Part shown: in pieces, positions 1-8,636 of the stretch
Position numbering within the stretch: position 1 is the first letter of the stretch
Layout: every line of letters begins with the position of its first letter
From: Sinorhizobium sp. 8-89
GTDB taxonomy: Bacteria > Pseudomonadota > Alphaproteobacteria > Rhizobiales > Rhizobiaceae
Length of the DNA: 64,000 nucleotides
Direction of reading: 5' to 3'
NCBI RefSeq assembly: GCF_030124325.1
Contig: NZ_JASKLR010000012.1
Span: forward strand, 1 to 64,000
Program-made: the position numbers and the translations under genes
The notes under the pieces: generated by a model
The model's input: the letters and a program-made list of their open reading frames with translations, nothing else
What the model was told of the DNA's origin: nothing
Database searches by the model: none

Positions 1-106
<106 letters not shown>

Positions 107-114
107 GCGCGAAG

Positions 115-945
115 ATGGAACTTGTAACGCAAAACCAATGTTTCGGCGGGACGCAGTCGGTCTACCGCCACATGTCCGATGTCTGCGGCGTCGAGATGAC
201 ATTCGGCCTTTATATGCCGCCGCAGGCGCGGACGCGGTCCGTGCCGCTGCTCTGGTATCTCTCGGGACTGACCTGCACGCATGAGAACGCCATGATCAAG
301 GCCGGCCTGCAGCGGCACGCGGCGCAGCATGGGCTGGGACTGGTTTTCCCCGACACGTCGCCGCGCGGCGAAGGCGTCGCCGACGATGAGGCCTACGATC
401 TCGGCCAGGGCGCGGGGTTCTACGTCAATGCGACCCAGAAGCCCTGGGCACGACACTACCGGATGTACGATTACATCGTCACGGAATTGCCCGTCCTGCT
501 GCAGGACCAATTGCCGATCAACGGTGTCAACGGCATTACCGGGCACTCGATGGGCGGCCATGGCGCGCTGACGATCGCCTTTCGCAATCCGGGAATGTAC
601 CGCTCGGTTTCGGCCTTTGCGCCGATTGTCAACCCGACCCGGTCCGACTGGGGCCGCAAGCAGTTTTCGGCTTATCTCGGCGACGACGAGGCCCATTGGG
701 GCAACTACGACGCCTGCCTGCTGCTCAGCGAACACGGCTGGCAGGGCGATATCCTGATCGATCAAGGTGCGGCGGATCAGTTTCTGGAACAGCTACAGCC
801 CGAGGCGATGGCTCGGCTGCTGGCGGAGCGGCGGCAGCCCGGCGTCCTCAGGATGCAGGCGGGATACGATCATAGCTATTTTTTCGTGGCGAGCTTTGGC
901 GAAGACCACGTGCGCTGGCATGCAGAGCGGCTGAACGCCGCGTAA
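115..945 (+). CDS. fghA: S-formylglutathione hydrolase
   Basis: A 276-residue esterase-D family alpha/beta hydrolase that hydrolyses S-formylglutathione to formate and glutathione, the second step of formaldehyde oxidation. The nucleophile elbow GHSMGG (about 143-148, Ser145), an acidic residue in GAADQFL (Asp222) and His253 in YDHSYFF form the expected triad. Cys54 in LTCTHENA is also conserved in this family. Length is normal. A TTG at 103 overlaps the upstream stop and would add four residues; the ATG at 115 is preferred because family members begin about here. It lies between the dehydrogenase and the methanol-oxidation cytochrome, which fits formaldehyde produced from methanol. Confidence 0.95.
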   Translation: MELVTQNQCFGGTQSVYRHMSDVCGVEMTFGLYMPPQARTRSVPLLWYLSGLTCTHENAMIKAGLQRHAAQHGLGLVFPDTSPRGEGVADDEAYDLGQGAGFYVNATQKPWARHYRMYDYIVTELPVLLQDQLPINGVNGITGHSMGGHGALTIAFRNPGMYRSVSAFAPIVNPTRSDWGRKQFSAYLGDDEAHWGNYDACLLLSEHGWQGDILIDQGAADQFLEQLQPEAMARLLAERRQPGVLRMQAGYDHSYFFVASFGEDHVRWHAERLNAA

Positions 946-958
946 GGGAGAGGAAGGC

Positions 959-1372
959 ATGGCTTCAAGACTTGGCATTATACTGGCGGCAACAGTCCTG
1001 TTCGGCGGCGTCATTGGAGGCACTGTTGCGCCGGCATTTGCCCTGGATCCCACAGCCGGTGATCCAGCGGCGGGCGAGAAAGTCTTTCGCAAGTGTCAGG
1101 CCTGTCACGCGGTCGGTGCAGATGCCAAATCGAAAACCGGCCCTGCGCTGACGGGCGTAATCGGCCGGCCAGCCGGCAATGTCGAAGGCTTCAGCTATTC
1201 CCCCGCGCTGACCAAAGAGGCCGAGGCCGGGTTGGTGTGGACGCCGGACAAGATCGGTGAGTTCTTGACCAACCCGAAAGGGTTCCTACCCGGCACCAAG
1301 ATGAGCTTTGCGGGATTGCGCAAGGATCAGGAGCGCGCCGATCTGATCGCATACTTGGCGACCTTTCCTTGA
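959..1372 (+). CDS. periplasmic cytochrome c (c2/class I type)
   Basis: A 137-residue secreted cytochrome. The N-terminus is a signal peptide of about 28 residues ending in APAFA. A single CQACH heme-binding motif (46-50) and a downstream Met115 in GTKMSF give His/Met heme ligation, as in cytochrome c2 and c550. An AGGAAGG ribosome site precedes the ATG, and the gene starts 13 bases after fghA. Lying just before xoxF, it is a candidate electron carrier between the methanol dehydrogenase system and the terminal oxidase; the more specific XoxF partner is probably the cytochrome encoded after xoxF. Confidence 0.88.
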   Translation: MASRLGIILAATVLFGGVIGGTVAPAFALDPTAGDPAAGEKVFRKCQACHAVGADAKSKTGPALTGVIGRPAGNVEGFSYSPALTKEAEAGLVWTPDKIGEFLTNPKGFLPGTKMSFAGLRKDQERADLIAYLATFP

Positions 1373-1412
1373 TGCATGGAGGAAGGGGCGAACACCAGCA
1401 GGAGGAATGTAG

Positions 1413-1479
1413 CCCCGGCAACGGGGATTAGTATCGCAAGCCGATCCCGGGAAAGAGGAGACCGCAAGGTTTTCCCGGG
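1413..1479 (+). promoter_or_regulatory. structured leader upstream of xoxF (two GCAA-capped hairpins)
   Basis: The 156-base gap before xoxF holds two hairpins. The first is CCCCG-GCAA-CGGGG at 1413-1426. The second has 9 bp of perfect pairing, CCCGGGAAA (1446-1454) with TTTCCCGGG (1471-1479). It is interrupted on one side by a six-base GAGGAG bulge and capped by ACC-GCAA-GGT (1461-1470). GNRA loops and a purine bulge suggest folded RNA. No known riboswitch consensus (cobalamin, TPP, glycine, SAM) was recognised. A regulatory role for xoxF is inference. Confidence 0.4.
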
Positions 1480-1528
1480 GCGAGCGGGGTGAATTGCCCT
1501 GATCGGCAGCACTCAAGAGGAGGATGAA

Positions 1529-3331
1529 ATGAAACGACTTCTTACAATGCTTGCCTTGATGTCGATAGGCGGCGCGCAAGTCGCCCTCGCCAATCCGGAG
1601 CTGCAGAAACAGATCGACGATCCCAACCAATGGGCGATCCAAACCGGCGACTATGCCAACCAGCGTTACTCCAAGCTCGATCAGATCAACAAGGATAACG
1701 TTGGCAAACTGCAGGTGGCGTGGACTTTCTCGACCGGCGTTCTGCGCGGTCATGAAGGCTCGCCCCTGGTTATCGGCGACATGATGTATGTCCATACGCC
1801 GTTCCCAAACACGGTCTATGCGCTGGATCTCAGCAAAGAAGGCCAGATCGTCTGGAAATACGAGCCGAAACAGGATCCGGAAGTCATTCCCGTGATGTGT
1901 TGCGACACGGTCAACCGTGGCGTCGCCTATGCCGATAACAAGATCTTCCTGCATCAGGCCGATACGACCGTCGTGGCGCTCGACGCCAAGACCGGCAAGG
2001 TGATCTGGAGCGTCAAGAACGGCGATCCTTCGAAGGGCGAGACCAATACCGCCACCGTTTTGCCGGTGAAGGACAAGGTCATCGTCGGCATCTCCGGCGG
2101 GGAGTTCGGTGTTCGGGGTTCGGTGACGGCCTATTCGATGGCAGATGGGAAGCTGCTGTGGCGCGGTTATTCCATGGGCCCGGACAGCGATACGCTGATG
2201 GATCCCGAAAAAACCACCCACTTGGGCAAGCCCGTCGGCAAGGACTCCGGCACGGCCACCTGGGAAGGCGATCAGTGGAAGATCGGCGGCGGCACGACCT
2301 GGGGCTGGTATTCCTATGATCCCGAAGAGAACCTGATGTATTACGGATCGGGTAACCCTTCGACATGGAACCCGACCCAACGGCCCGGCGACAACCGCTG
2401 GTCGATGACCATCTGGGCCCGTGATGTCGATACTGGCATGGCCAAATGGGTCTACCAGATGACGCCCCATGACGAATGGGACTATGACGGCATCAATGAG
2501 ATGATCCTGACGGAGCAGCAGGTTGACGGCAAGGACCGCAAGTTGCTGACCCATTTCGATCGTAACGGCTTCGGCTATACGCTGGATCGCGTTACCGGCG
2601 AACTGCTGGTCGCGGAGAAATACGATCCGACGGTCAACTGGGCGACCGAAGTGGTCATGGATCCGAACTCCGACCAGTACGGCCGGCCGCAGGTCGTGGC
2701 GCAGTACTCGACCGAAAAGAACGGCGAGGACACCAACTCCACAGGCATCTGCCCGGCCGCCCTCGGCACGAAGGACCAGCAACCCGCCGCCTTCTCGCCG
2801 AAGACCGAGCTTTTCTACGTTCCCACCAACCACGTCTGCATGGACTACGAGCCGTTCCGGGTAACCTACACCGCGGGCCAGCCCTATGTCGGCGCCACTC
2901 TGTCGATGTATCCGCCGAAGGACAGCCACGGAGGCATGGGTAACTTCATTGCCTGGGACAACAAGGAAGGCAAGATAAAGTGGTCCCTGCCGGAAGCGTT
3001 CTCCGTTTGGTCGGGTGCGCTGGCAACAGCGGGTGATGTGGTCTTCTACGGAACGCTCGAGGGCTATCTGAAGGCGGTCGATGCCGCGACAGGCAAGGAG
3101 CTCTATCGCTTCAAGACGCCTTCCGGGGTGATCGGCAACGTGATGACCTATTCCCATGGCGGCAAGCAGTACGTGGCCGTGCTCTCGGGTGTCGGGGGCT
3201 GGGCGGGTATCGGCCTGGCAGCCGGGCTCACCAACCCGAATGACGGTCTCGGAGCGGTCGGCGGCTATTCCGCCCTCAGCAACTACACCGCGCTGGGCGG
3301 CACGCTCACCGTGTTCTCGCTGCCGAACTAA
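1529..3331 (+). CDS. xoxF: PQQ-dependent methanol dehydrogenase, lanthanide type (XoxF)
   Basis: A 600-residue periplasmic quinoprotein that oxidises methanol, and often formaldehyde, using PQQ and a lanthanide ion. A signal peptide ends near residue 21 (AQVALA). The vicinal cysteines MCCDTV (124-125) stack on PQQ in this family. The catalytic loop HDEWDYDG carries Asp318 and, two residues later, Asp320; the second Asp is the lanthanide ligand that distinguishes XoxF from calcium-dependent MxaF. Glu192 (GGEFG) and Asn276 (GSGNPS) fit the other metal ligands. A strong GAGGAGG site precedes the ATG. The cofactor genes pqqABCDE lie 21 kb away in the same window. No mxaI-type small subunit is present, as usual for XoxF. 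Confidence 0.96.
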   Translation: MKRLLTMLALMSIGGAQVALANPELQKQIDDPNQWAIQTGDYANQRYSKLDQINKDNVGKLQVAWTFSTGVLRGHEGSPLVIGDMMYVHTPFPNTVYALDLSKEGQIVWKYEPKQDPEVIPVMCCDTVNRGVAYADNKIFLHQADTTVVALDAKTGKVIWSVKNGDPSKGETNTATVLPVKDKVIVGISGGEFGVRGSVTAYSMADGKLLWRGYSMGPDSDTLMDPEKTTHLGKPVGKDSGTATWEGDQWKIGGGTTWGWYSYDPEENLMYYGSGNPSTWNPTQRPGDNRWSMTIWARDVDTGMAKWVYQMTPHDEWDYDGINEMILTEQQVDGKDRKLLTHFDRNGFGYTLDRVTGELLVAEKYDPTVNWATEVVMDPNSDQYGRPQVVAQYSTEKNGEDTNSTGICPAALGTKDQQPAAFSPKTELFYVPTNHVCMDYEPFRVTYTAGQPYVGATLSMYPPKDSHGGMGNFIAWDNKEGKIKWSLPEAFSVWSGALATAGDVVFYGTLEGYLKAVDAATGKELYRFKTPSGVIGNVMTYSHGGKQYVAVLSGVGGWAGIGLAAGLTNPNDGLGAVGGYSALSNYTALGGTLTVFSLPN

Positions 3332-3408
3332 AGGCAATCGTCGCCCACGGAATTGGCGCGGGTGGTGGAAGCCCGCGCCGGTTCGCTCTCTGCCTAAAAG
3401 GACGCAAG

Positions 3409-3942
3409 ATGACTAGAACAAGACCAGCCCTGCCGATGATCCTCGCCGCGTGGACGCTTATGGCCGGCGCCGCAGGCGCACAGGACGCCCCGGCGGCAAA
3501 GGACAATATCACGGCTGCCCGCCACGAAAATGGACGCTACTACACTGCCGACGACGTTCCCACCTTCAATATCGCCAAGGATGGTACGGTCGACTGGATG
3601 ACCTATTCGGGCTTCCGCCGCTATCACTCGGAATGCCATGTCTGCCATGGTCCGGAAGGCGAAGGTTCGAGCTATGCGCCTGCCTTGAAGAAGTCCGCCA
3701 TAACGATGGACTACTACGATTTCGTCGAAGTCGTCACGAACGGGCGCAAGAAGGTGAACGTTGCCGAAAACTCGGTAATGCCCGCCTTTGGTCAGAACGC
3801 CAATGTCATGTGCTATCTCGACGACATCTACACTTATCTGAAGGCGCGCGGAGCCGATGCGCTGCCGCGGGGTCGCCCGGGCAAGAAGGAGCCGAAATCG
3901 GATGCGATCCGGGATACTGAAAGCGACTGTCTTGGCCACTAG
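3409..3942 (+). CDS. xoxG: XoxF-associated cytochrome c (XoxG-like)
   Basis: A 177-residue secreted c-type cytochrome with a signal peptide to about residue 24 (AAGAQ) and one CHVCH heme motif (76-80). Met124 in NSVMPAF is the likely sixth ligand. Cytochromes of this form directly follow xoxF and accept its electrons. The gene lies 77 bases after xoxF, and its 3' end overlaps the start of xoxJ by 41 bases, implying co-transcription and translational coupling. Symbol assigned by position and family. Confidence 0.88.
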   Translation: MTRTRPALPMILAAWTLMAGAAGAQDAPAAKDNITAARHENGRYYTADDVPTFNIAKDGTVDWMTYSGFRRYHSECHVCHGPEGEGSSYAPALKKSAITMDYYDFVEVVTNGRKKVNVAENSVMPAFGQNANVMCYLDDIYTYLKARGADALPRGRPGKKEPKSDAIRDTESDCLGH

Positions 3943-4768
3943 CCGCTTTGCGGCAGCCGGCGTTCTGCTGGTAGGGGTTGCCGCCGCCGCACCGGCGGCG
4001 GCTCAGACTTCGGACCTGGTGTCGAAGAAGGCGTTTCGGGTCTGCGCCGATCCGGCCAATCTGCCCATGTCGGATCGCTCGGGTGCGGGGTTCGAGAACC
4101 AGATCGCCGAGCTGATGGCGGCGAAGCTCGGACTGCCGCTGGAATACACCTGGTTTCCCATGGCGACCGGCTTTATTCGCAAGACCCTGCAAGCCAACGC
4201 CTGCGATGTGGTCATTGGCTTCGCCCAGGGCGACGAAATGGTGTTGAACACGAACCATTACTATACCTCGGCCTATGTGCTGATCGTTGCGTCGAGCGGT
4301 CCGCTGGCCGCAGTCAAGACGCTGACTGACCCGCTTCTCAAGGACAAGCGGATCGGCATCATAGCGGGAACTCCGCCGGCGACGCATATGGCAAGAAACG
4401 GGCTCCTGCCAAAAGCGAAGGGTTACCATCTGATGGTCGATCGGCGCTATGAGGATCCAGCCGACGACATGCTTGCCGACCTGAAATCCGGTGCCATCGA
4501 CGCAGCCATCCTCTGGGGCCCGATCGGGGCACCACTGGTCAAGGCAAGCCATCCGGACCTGAGGGCAACGCCGCTTTTGTCGGAGCCGACGCCGCCGAAG
4601 CTCTTCTACCGCATCACCATGGGCGTGCGGCAAGGCGAGAAGGTCTGGGAGCGCAAGTTGAATTCCCTGATCCGCCGAAACCAGTCCGAGATCAACGCCA
4701 TTCTCGCAAAGACGGGTGTGCCGCTCCTGAACGATATGGGGACAGGTCCGCTCAAGCTGCCAAAATGA
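3902..4768 (+). CDS. xoxJ: XoxJ/MoxJ-like periplasmic binding-fold protein
   Basis: A 288-residue protein with a signal peptide (rich in Ala, ending near AAPAAAQT) and a type 2 periplasmic binding-protein fold, with segments KKAFRVCADPANLPMS and GIIAGTPPATHM. Members next to quinoprotein dehydrogenases (MxaJ/XoxJ) are thought to help activate the apo-dehydrogenase rather than import a solute. The ATG at 3902 was chosen because a signal sequence begins there; a start further upstream would add a basic, out-of-family extension overlapping xoxG more deeply. The order xoxF-xoxG-xoxJ is the standard one. Confidence 0.87.
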   Translation: MRSGILKATVLATSRFAAAGVLLVGVAAAAPAAAQTSDLVSKKAFRVCADPANLPMSDRSGAGFENQIAELMAAKLGLPLEYTWFPMATGFIRKTLQANACDVVIGFAQGDEMVLNTNHYYTSAYVLIVASSGPLAAVKTLTDPLLKDKRIGIIAGTPPATHMARNGLLPKAKGYHLMVDRRYEDPADDMLADLKSGAIDAAILWGPIGAPLVKASHPDLRATPLLSEPTPPKLFYRITMGVRQGEKVWERKLNSLIRRNQSEINAILAKTGVPLLNDMGTGPLKLPK

Positions 4769-5304
4769 CCCGCCTGCGGCTTCTTTCCCTGTTTCTGCTT
4801 ATCGCGTTTCCAGTCGGGGCCGCCGAGGAGCCGACCGGCTATCGCGAGAGCGAATACCGCGCCGAGGTGCCGGCAACGCTTTCCGGTGCGACCGTGGTCT
4901 CGACCGAAACCGCCTATGCGTTGTGGAAGACTGGCAGGGTTGCCTTCATCGACGTCCTGCCGCGGGCGCCGAAGCCGGAGAAACTGCCGGCGGGAACGGT
5001 CTGGAACGAAAAGCCGCGACTGTCCGTTCCTGCCGCCCTGTGGCTGCCGAACGTCGGCTATGGCCGTCTGGCGGACATCATGCAGAGCTATTTTCGCGTC
5101 GGGCTGGAAAAGGCGACGGGCGGGGAAAAGGATCGGCCGGTGCTGTTCTTCTGCCTCGACGGCTGCTGGATGTCCTGGAACGCCGCCAAGCGTGCCCTGG
5201 AATATGGCTATACCCATGTCTTCTGGTATCCGCAGGGCACTGACGGCTGGACATCGGCCGGTTATCCGACTGAACGCCTCACACCGGAGCCGGGTGGGCA
5301 ATGA
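4765..5304 (+). CDS. rhodanese-like protein with CxxxCW motif, PQQ-dependent-catabolism associated
   Basis: A 179-residue secreted protein (signal peptide ending PVGAA) with a rhodanese-like fold. The motif CLDGCW (Cys130, Cys134, Trp135) followed by MSWNAAKRALEYGY matches the family named for association with PQQ-dependent catabolism. The ATG overlaps the xoxJ stop in an ATGA, so translation is coupled. Its exact function is not known; a thiol or sulfur-transfer role in periplasmic quinoprotein maturation is speculation. The convergent gene on the other strand ends 4 bases away. Confidence 0.83.
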   Translation: MTRLRLLSLFLLIAFPVGAAEEPTGYRESEYRAEVPATLSGATVVSTETAYALWKTGRVAFIDVLPRAPKPEKLPAGTVWNEKPRLSVPAALWLPNVGYGRLADIMQSYFRVGLEKATGGEKDRPVLFFCLDGCWMSWNAAKRALEYGYTHVFWYPQGTDGWTSAGYPTERLTPEPGGQ

Positions 5305-5307
5305 TGA

Positions 5308-6309
5308 TCACTGCCCGGTAGGCTCCCGGAGCTGACCGGGCGCCGGTGCCGCGGACAGGAACCGTCCGAAAGCGCGCGGGCCGTCACCGGTTGCGATCTC
5401 GCCGATGATCTCCAGGCTTTCGGCGTCAATGACGGTGAGGCTGTTTGAAAACCAGTTCGCCACGACGACCCGTCGGCCATCCGTCGTTGTGTCGATGCCC
5501 TCCGGATATTCGCCGGTATCGATGACGGCGACCGCGGCCAGGCTTTGCGCGTCGAAGACGCTGACACTGTCATCATACTGGTTGGTGACGAAACCTCGAC
5601 CTGAGGCAAAGGTCACCGCGTAGGGCCGTTCGCGGGTTGCCGCATGGCCGAGAACCCGACCGCTGAGCGGATCGACGGCCGTCACCGTATTGCTGCCGAC
5701 ATCTGCGGAGAACAGCCGGCCGTCCGGAGAAAACGTGACGCCGAACGGACGCAAGCCGACGGTCACGCGATGGCGCAGCGTCAGCGTCTCGGCGTCAAAA
5801 ATGGAGACCTGGTTGGCGTCCCGGTCGGCGGTAGCGAGCCACTGTCCGTCGGGGGAAACGGCAAGGCCGGCTGGTGCGCTGCCGGTTGAAAGCATATTCA
5901 ATGTCGCAAGGTCGTCAGCAGCGACGACCCAGATCCGCGCATTGTACCAGTCCGACACAAAAAGCCGACCACGCCGCTCATCGACGGCGATCCCAATCGG
6001 CCCGCCGTCAAGGCTGCGCTCCGCTTCCGGCGTAGAAGCCGGCATGCCGTAGCGGCGCAGCATCTTGCTTTCCGGGCTGACGGTGAAAACCGCACCAAAC
6101 TCAGGGGCGACCGCGATGCCTGCCGGCTGGCCCGGCACTGCAATCCGTTCGACCTCGGCCATTCGGTCGAGATCGATCACGCTCAGATCGCTGGATGACT
6201 GATTGGTGACATAGGCATAGTCCGCGAAAGCGCTTCCTGGGTGCATCAGGCCGACGAGCACCGCGGCGAGGAGGAGGCGCCTATTTACCAAACTTCTTTT
6301 CGAGCGCAT
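5308..6309 (-). CDS. secreted YVTN-type beta-propeller protein
   Basis: A 333-residue protein with an N-terminal signal peptide (GLMHPGSAFA) followed by about seven repeats containing patterns such as AYVTNQSSSDLSVIDL, AVSPDGQWLATADR and VVVANWFSNSLTVID, typical of YVTN/lactonase-like beta-propellers. It overlaps the end of the SRPBCC gene by 29 bases if the ATG at 6309 is used; an upstream ATG at 6345 is possible. It is the last gene of a three-gene minus-strand operon facing xoxFGJ. Such propellers accompany PQQ dehydrogenases, but their ligand is unknown. Confidence 0.82.
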   Translation of the reverse strand: MRSKRSLVNRRLLLAAVLVGLMHPGSAFADYAYVTNQSSSDLSVIDLDRMAEVERIAVPGQPAGIAVAPEFGAVFTVSPESKMLRRYGMPASTPEAERSLDGGPIGIAVDERRGRLFVSDWYNARIWVVAADDLATLNMLSTGSAPAGLAVSPDGQWLATADRDANQVSIFDAETLTLRHRVTVGLRPFGVTFSPDGRLFSADVGSNTVTAVDPLSGRVLGHAATRERPYAVTFASGRGFVTNQYDDSVSVFDAQSLAAVAVIDTGEYPEGIDTTTDGRRVVVANWFSNSLTVIDAESLEIIGEIATGDGPRAFGRFLSAAPAPGQLREPTGQ

Positions 6310-6826
6310 CGAGGCCGGCCTTGTATACCGCGCCGACCGCGGCAAGGGCTGCCTCGTCGTTCAGGTTGGCGGGGGGATCATTGTTCGGATAGCCGCGATA
6401 GAAGGCGCCCTTCCATTCGATATGCGAGCCGCCGCCAGCGTTCGGGGTCACCGTCAGGTGTCCGGAATAATTAGTAACGGGCAGCACCTCCACGTCGACT
6501 TTGGTGATGCGGTAGGAGTAGGACATTTTCGCTGCATCATACTTATAAAGGACTTCGGAGATTGTGGGCCCACTGGCCGCTTTCAGCGTCAGCACGCGCG
6601 TCGCCTCGAGGGCATTGCCACCCTCGCCAGTGGTCGAAGAAACGGCCGGGTGCCAGCTCATGTCCTGGAAATTGCCGATCACTGCCCAAACTGCTTCCGG
6701 TGCCGCTGCGACATCGACCGAGAGTGCCAGCTTCTGCCGTGTCGGGCCGTGTGCCAGGGCCAGGCTTGGCAACATCACCAGGAATGTCAGCAGGAAGTGA
6801 CCGAGATATCGCATGATAGGCCTCAC
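6281..6826 (-). CDS. secreted SRPBCC-fold protein (MxaD-like)
   Basis: A 181-residue protein with a signal peptide (LPSLALAHG) and a START/SRPBCC domain, seen in SVDVAAAPEAVWAVIGNFQDMSWHPAV. This class includes MxaD, a periplasmic protein reported to help electron transfer from methanol dehydrogenase to cytochrome. The start overlaps the stop of the upstream DUF3280-type gene by four bases, indicating an operon. The assignment as MxaD-like rests on fold, signal peptide and context. Confidence 0.8.
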   Translation of the reverse strand: MRPIMRYLGHFLLTFLVMLPSLALAHGPTRQKLALSVDVAAAPEAVWAVIGNFQDMSWHPAVSSTTGEGGNALEATRVLTLKAASGPTISEVLYKYDAAKMSYSYRITKVDVEVLPVTNYSGHLTVTPNAGGGSHIEWKGAFYRGYPNNDPPANLNDEAALAAVGAVYKAGLDALEKKFGK

Positions 6827-7332
6827 GATTTGAAGAAGTGGTTTCTCAGGATGTAACGGATGCCGCGCAGCCAGCTTTCGTCAGTGTTCGACCGGATATC
6901 GACCGCAAGGCCGCGCAGCGTCTCGCCAGAGCGCACGTCGCGCAGCACGAGGTTCACCGACAGGATGAGGTTGGATATCTTCTGTACCTCACCGACCAGC
7001 ACATAGTCGGCGCCGAGCCGGGCGGCCATGCGCACGTCGCAGCCGTAGCAGTCGGCCGGGTTGACCGTACTGGCGAGCTCGGTCGCCACGAGATCATTCG
7101 AGAGGATGACGAAGCCTTCCTCGATGAAGCGGTCGCGTGTGGCGCCCTCCAGCAGTTTAAGCCGCGCTGTTTCGTCGGGACGCACACCGTTGTAGGCGCC
7201 CTCCGTCGACCAATCTGTGAAGGTCATGCCGAGGAACGCCACCTTGGCGCTCGGCATAAGCGGCTTGTCCAGCGCTGCCAAAGCAACCGTGGTCGAAAGG
7301 GCCAGTATAAGCGCGATCAAAATGCGTTGCAT
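6823..7332 (-). CDS. secreted DUF3280/DUF2380-type protein
   Basis: A 169-residue protein. The chosen ATG at 7332 begins a clear signal peptide (MQRILIALILALSTTVALAA). The mature part includes FLGMTFTDWSTEG, two cysteines in NPADCYGCDVRMA and GADYVLVGEVQKISNLILSVNLVLRD, like periplasmic proteins of unknown function that occur beside PQQ dehydrogenases. It is the first gene of the minus-strand operon and is divergent from the binding-protein gene at 7448, with the shared promoter region in the 115 bases between. Function unknown. Confidence 0.75.
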   Translation of the reverse strand: MQRILIALILALSTTVALAALDKPLMPSAKVAFLGMTFTDWSTEGAYNGVRPDETARLKLLEGATRDRFIEEGFVILSNDLVATELASTVNPADCYGCDVRMAARLGADYVLVGEVQKISNLILSVNLVLRDVRSGETLRGLAVDIRSNTDESWLRGIRYILRNHFFKS

Positions 7333-7447
7333 GGGCCGAGCGTAGCACACACATTTTGCTAAACCACGCTCCTTAAGTATCGGTTTTGCAACACAAACTG
7401 CGCTGTTAATCTTCCGAAGGCAGGAAGATTGGGAGGTCGTTCCGGCA

Positions 7448-8635
7448 ATGTCTAGCCTTTCGCTTACGCTTGCCGTTTTTTGCGCCACGGTGCTCGTCGC
7501 GCTCCCTTTGCGGGCAATGGAGGTGAAGACGGCCGTGCTGCGGGTTGATCGTGTGGCCGGCCCGCCGATCTCTCGGCTCGATGCGCCGCCTGCCGACCTG
7601 GGTTTTGCCGGAGGGATGTTGGGGAATGAGGACAATCGGACGACCGGCCAATTCACGGGCATGGACTATACGCTGAAAACGCAGGCAGTTGCGCCGGAGC
7701 AGGCGGCGGCCGCGCTCGATGCGTTGAAAGCCGAAGGCATCGGCCTCATCGCGGTGATCGCCGAAGGTGACATCCTCAAGACTCTGTCCGACAAGGCCGG
7801 GCCCGAGGTGCTGCTTCTGAACGCCGGCGCTCGCGACGAGATGCTGCGCGACGGCGACTGCCGGGCCAATGTGCTGCACGTCTCTCCAAGCCGCTCCATG
7901 CTCAGCGACAGTGTCGTCCAGTTCCTTATGTGGAAGAGATGGTCGCGTATCCTGCTGATTCACGGCTCGCACCCCGAAGACAAGCTGCTCGCCGACAGCT
8001 ATCGCAAATCGGCCGCCAAATTCGGTGCGGAGATCGTCGAAGAGCGCGAGTTCGTCGACACCGGCGGCGCTCGGCGGACAGATACCGGCCATGTCATGGT
8101 GCAAAGGCAGATCCCGGTATTTACCCAGGATGCCGAGGATTACGACGTGATCATCGCGGCCGACGAAGCCGGCGTCTTCGCGCCCTACCTGCCTTATCAT
8201 ACCTGGGACCCGAAGCCTGTTGCAGGCTCTGCGGGCCTGCGTGCGGCGTCCTGGCATGCCGCGCATGAAGCCTGGGGCGCGACACAGTTCCAGCGCCGCT
8301 TCGAGAAGCTGACCCGCCGAAACATGCGCGAGGAGGACTACCAAGCCTGGCTGGCGATGCGCGTGATCGGAGAGGCCGTGACGCAGTCCGGAAAGGCCGA
8401 TCCGGCGTCCGTGCGGGCCTATGCCCTTTCGGAGGATTTCGAACTGGCGGCGTTCAAGGGGCAGAAGCTGACTTTCCGACCCTGGAACGGCCAAATGCGC
8501 CAGCCGATCCTTTTGACCGACGGCCGGGTGACGGTGTCCGTTTCGCCGCAGGACGGCTACCTGCATCAGCATTCGCCGCTCGACACGCTGGGCATCGATG
8601 CACCCGAAACCGCTTGCCATGCTTTTGGAGGATAG
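7448..8635 (+). CDS. PQQ-catabolism-associated periplasmic binding protein (branched-chain type fold)
   Basis: A 395-residue protein with a signal peptide (VALPLRAM) and a type 1 periplasmic binding-protein fold. Segments IGLIAVIAEGDILKTLSDKAG, RWSRILLIHGSHPEDKLLADSY and EDYDVIIAADEAGVFAPYLPY are characteristic of the PQQ-dependent-catabolism-associated ABC binding-protein family. No permease or ATPase of the matching Liv type lies beside it; the transporter genes downstream are of a different (NitT/TauT) type. It overlaps nothing and begins the plus-strand operon continuing into the beta-propeller gene two bases downstream. Confidence 0.8.
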   Translation: MSSLSLTLAVFCATVLVALPLRAMEVKTAVLRVDRVAGPPISRLDAPPADLGFAGGMLGNEDNRTTGQFTGMDYTLKTQAVAPEQAAAALDALKAEGIGLIAVIAEGDILKTLSDKAGPEVLLLNAGARDEMLRDGDCRANVLHVSPSRSMLSDSVVQFLMWKRWSRILLIHGSHPEDKLLADSYRKSAAKFGAEIVEEREFVDTGGARRTDTGHVMVQRQIPVFTQDAEDYDVIIAADEAGVFAPYLPYHTWDPKPVAGSAGLRAASWHAAHEAWGATQFQRRFEKLTRRNMREEDYQAWLAMRVIGEAVTQSGKADPASVRAYALSEDFELAAFKGQKLTFRPWNGQMRQPILLTDGRVTVSVSPQDGYLHQHSPLDTLGIDAPETACHAFGG

Positions 8636-8636
8636 A

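Noticed and set aside
1399-1412. AGGAGGA followed by ATG-TAG in the xoxF leader (minimal start-stop frame)
   Set aside because: The ribosome site is only about one base from the ATG, too close for initiation; probably coincidence.
1373-1528. Known riboswitch class in the xoxF leader
   Set aside because: None of the conserved cores of cobalamin, TPP, glycine or SAM-II elements could be found; kept only as an unclassified structured leader.
1286-3337. 683-codon open frame on the minus strand across xoxF
   Set aside because: It is the antisense shadow of a clear xoxF gene in high-GC DNA; its product has no domain, and its start lies in downstream intergenic sequence.
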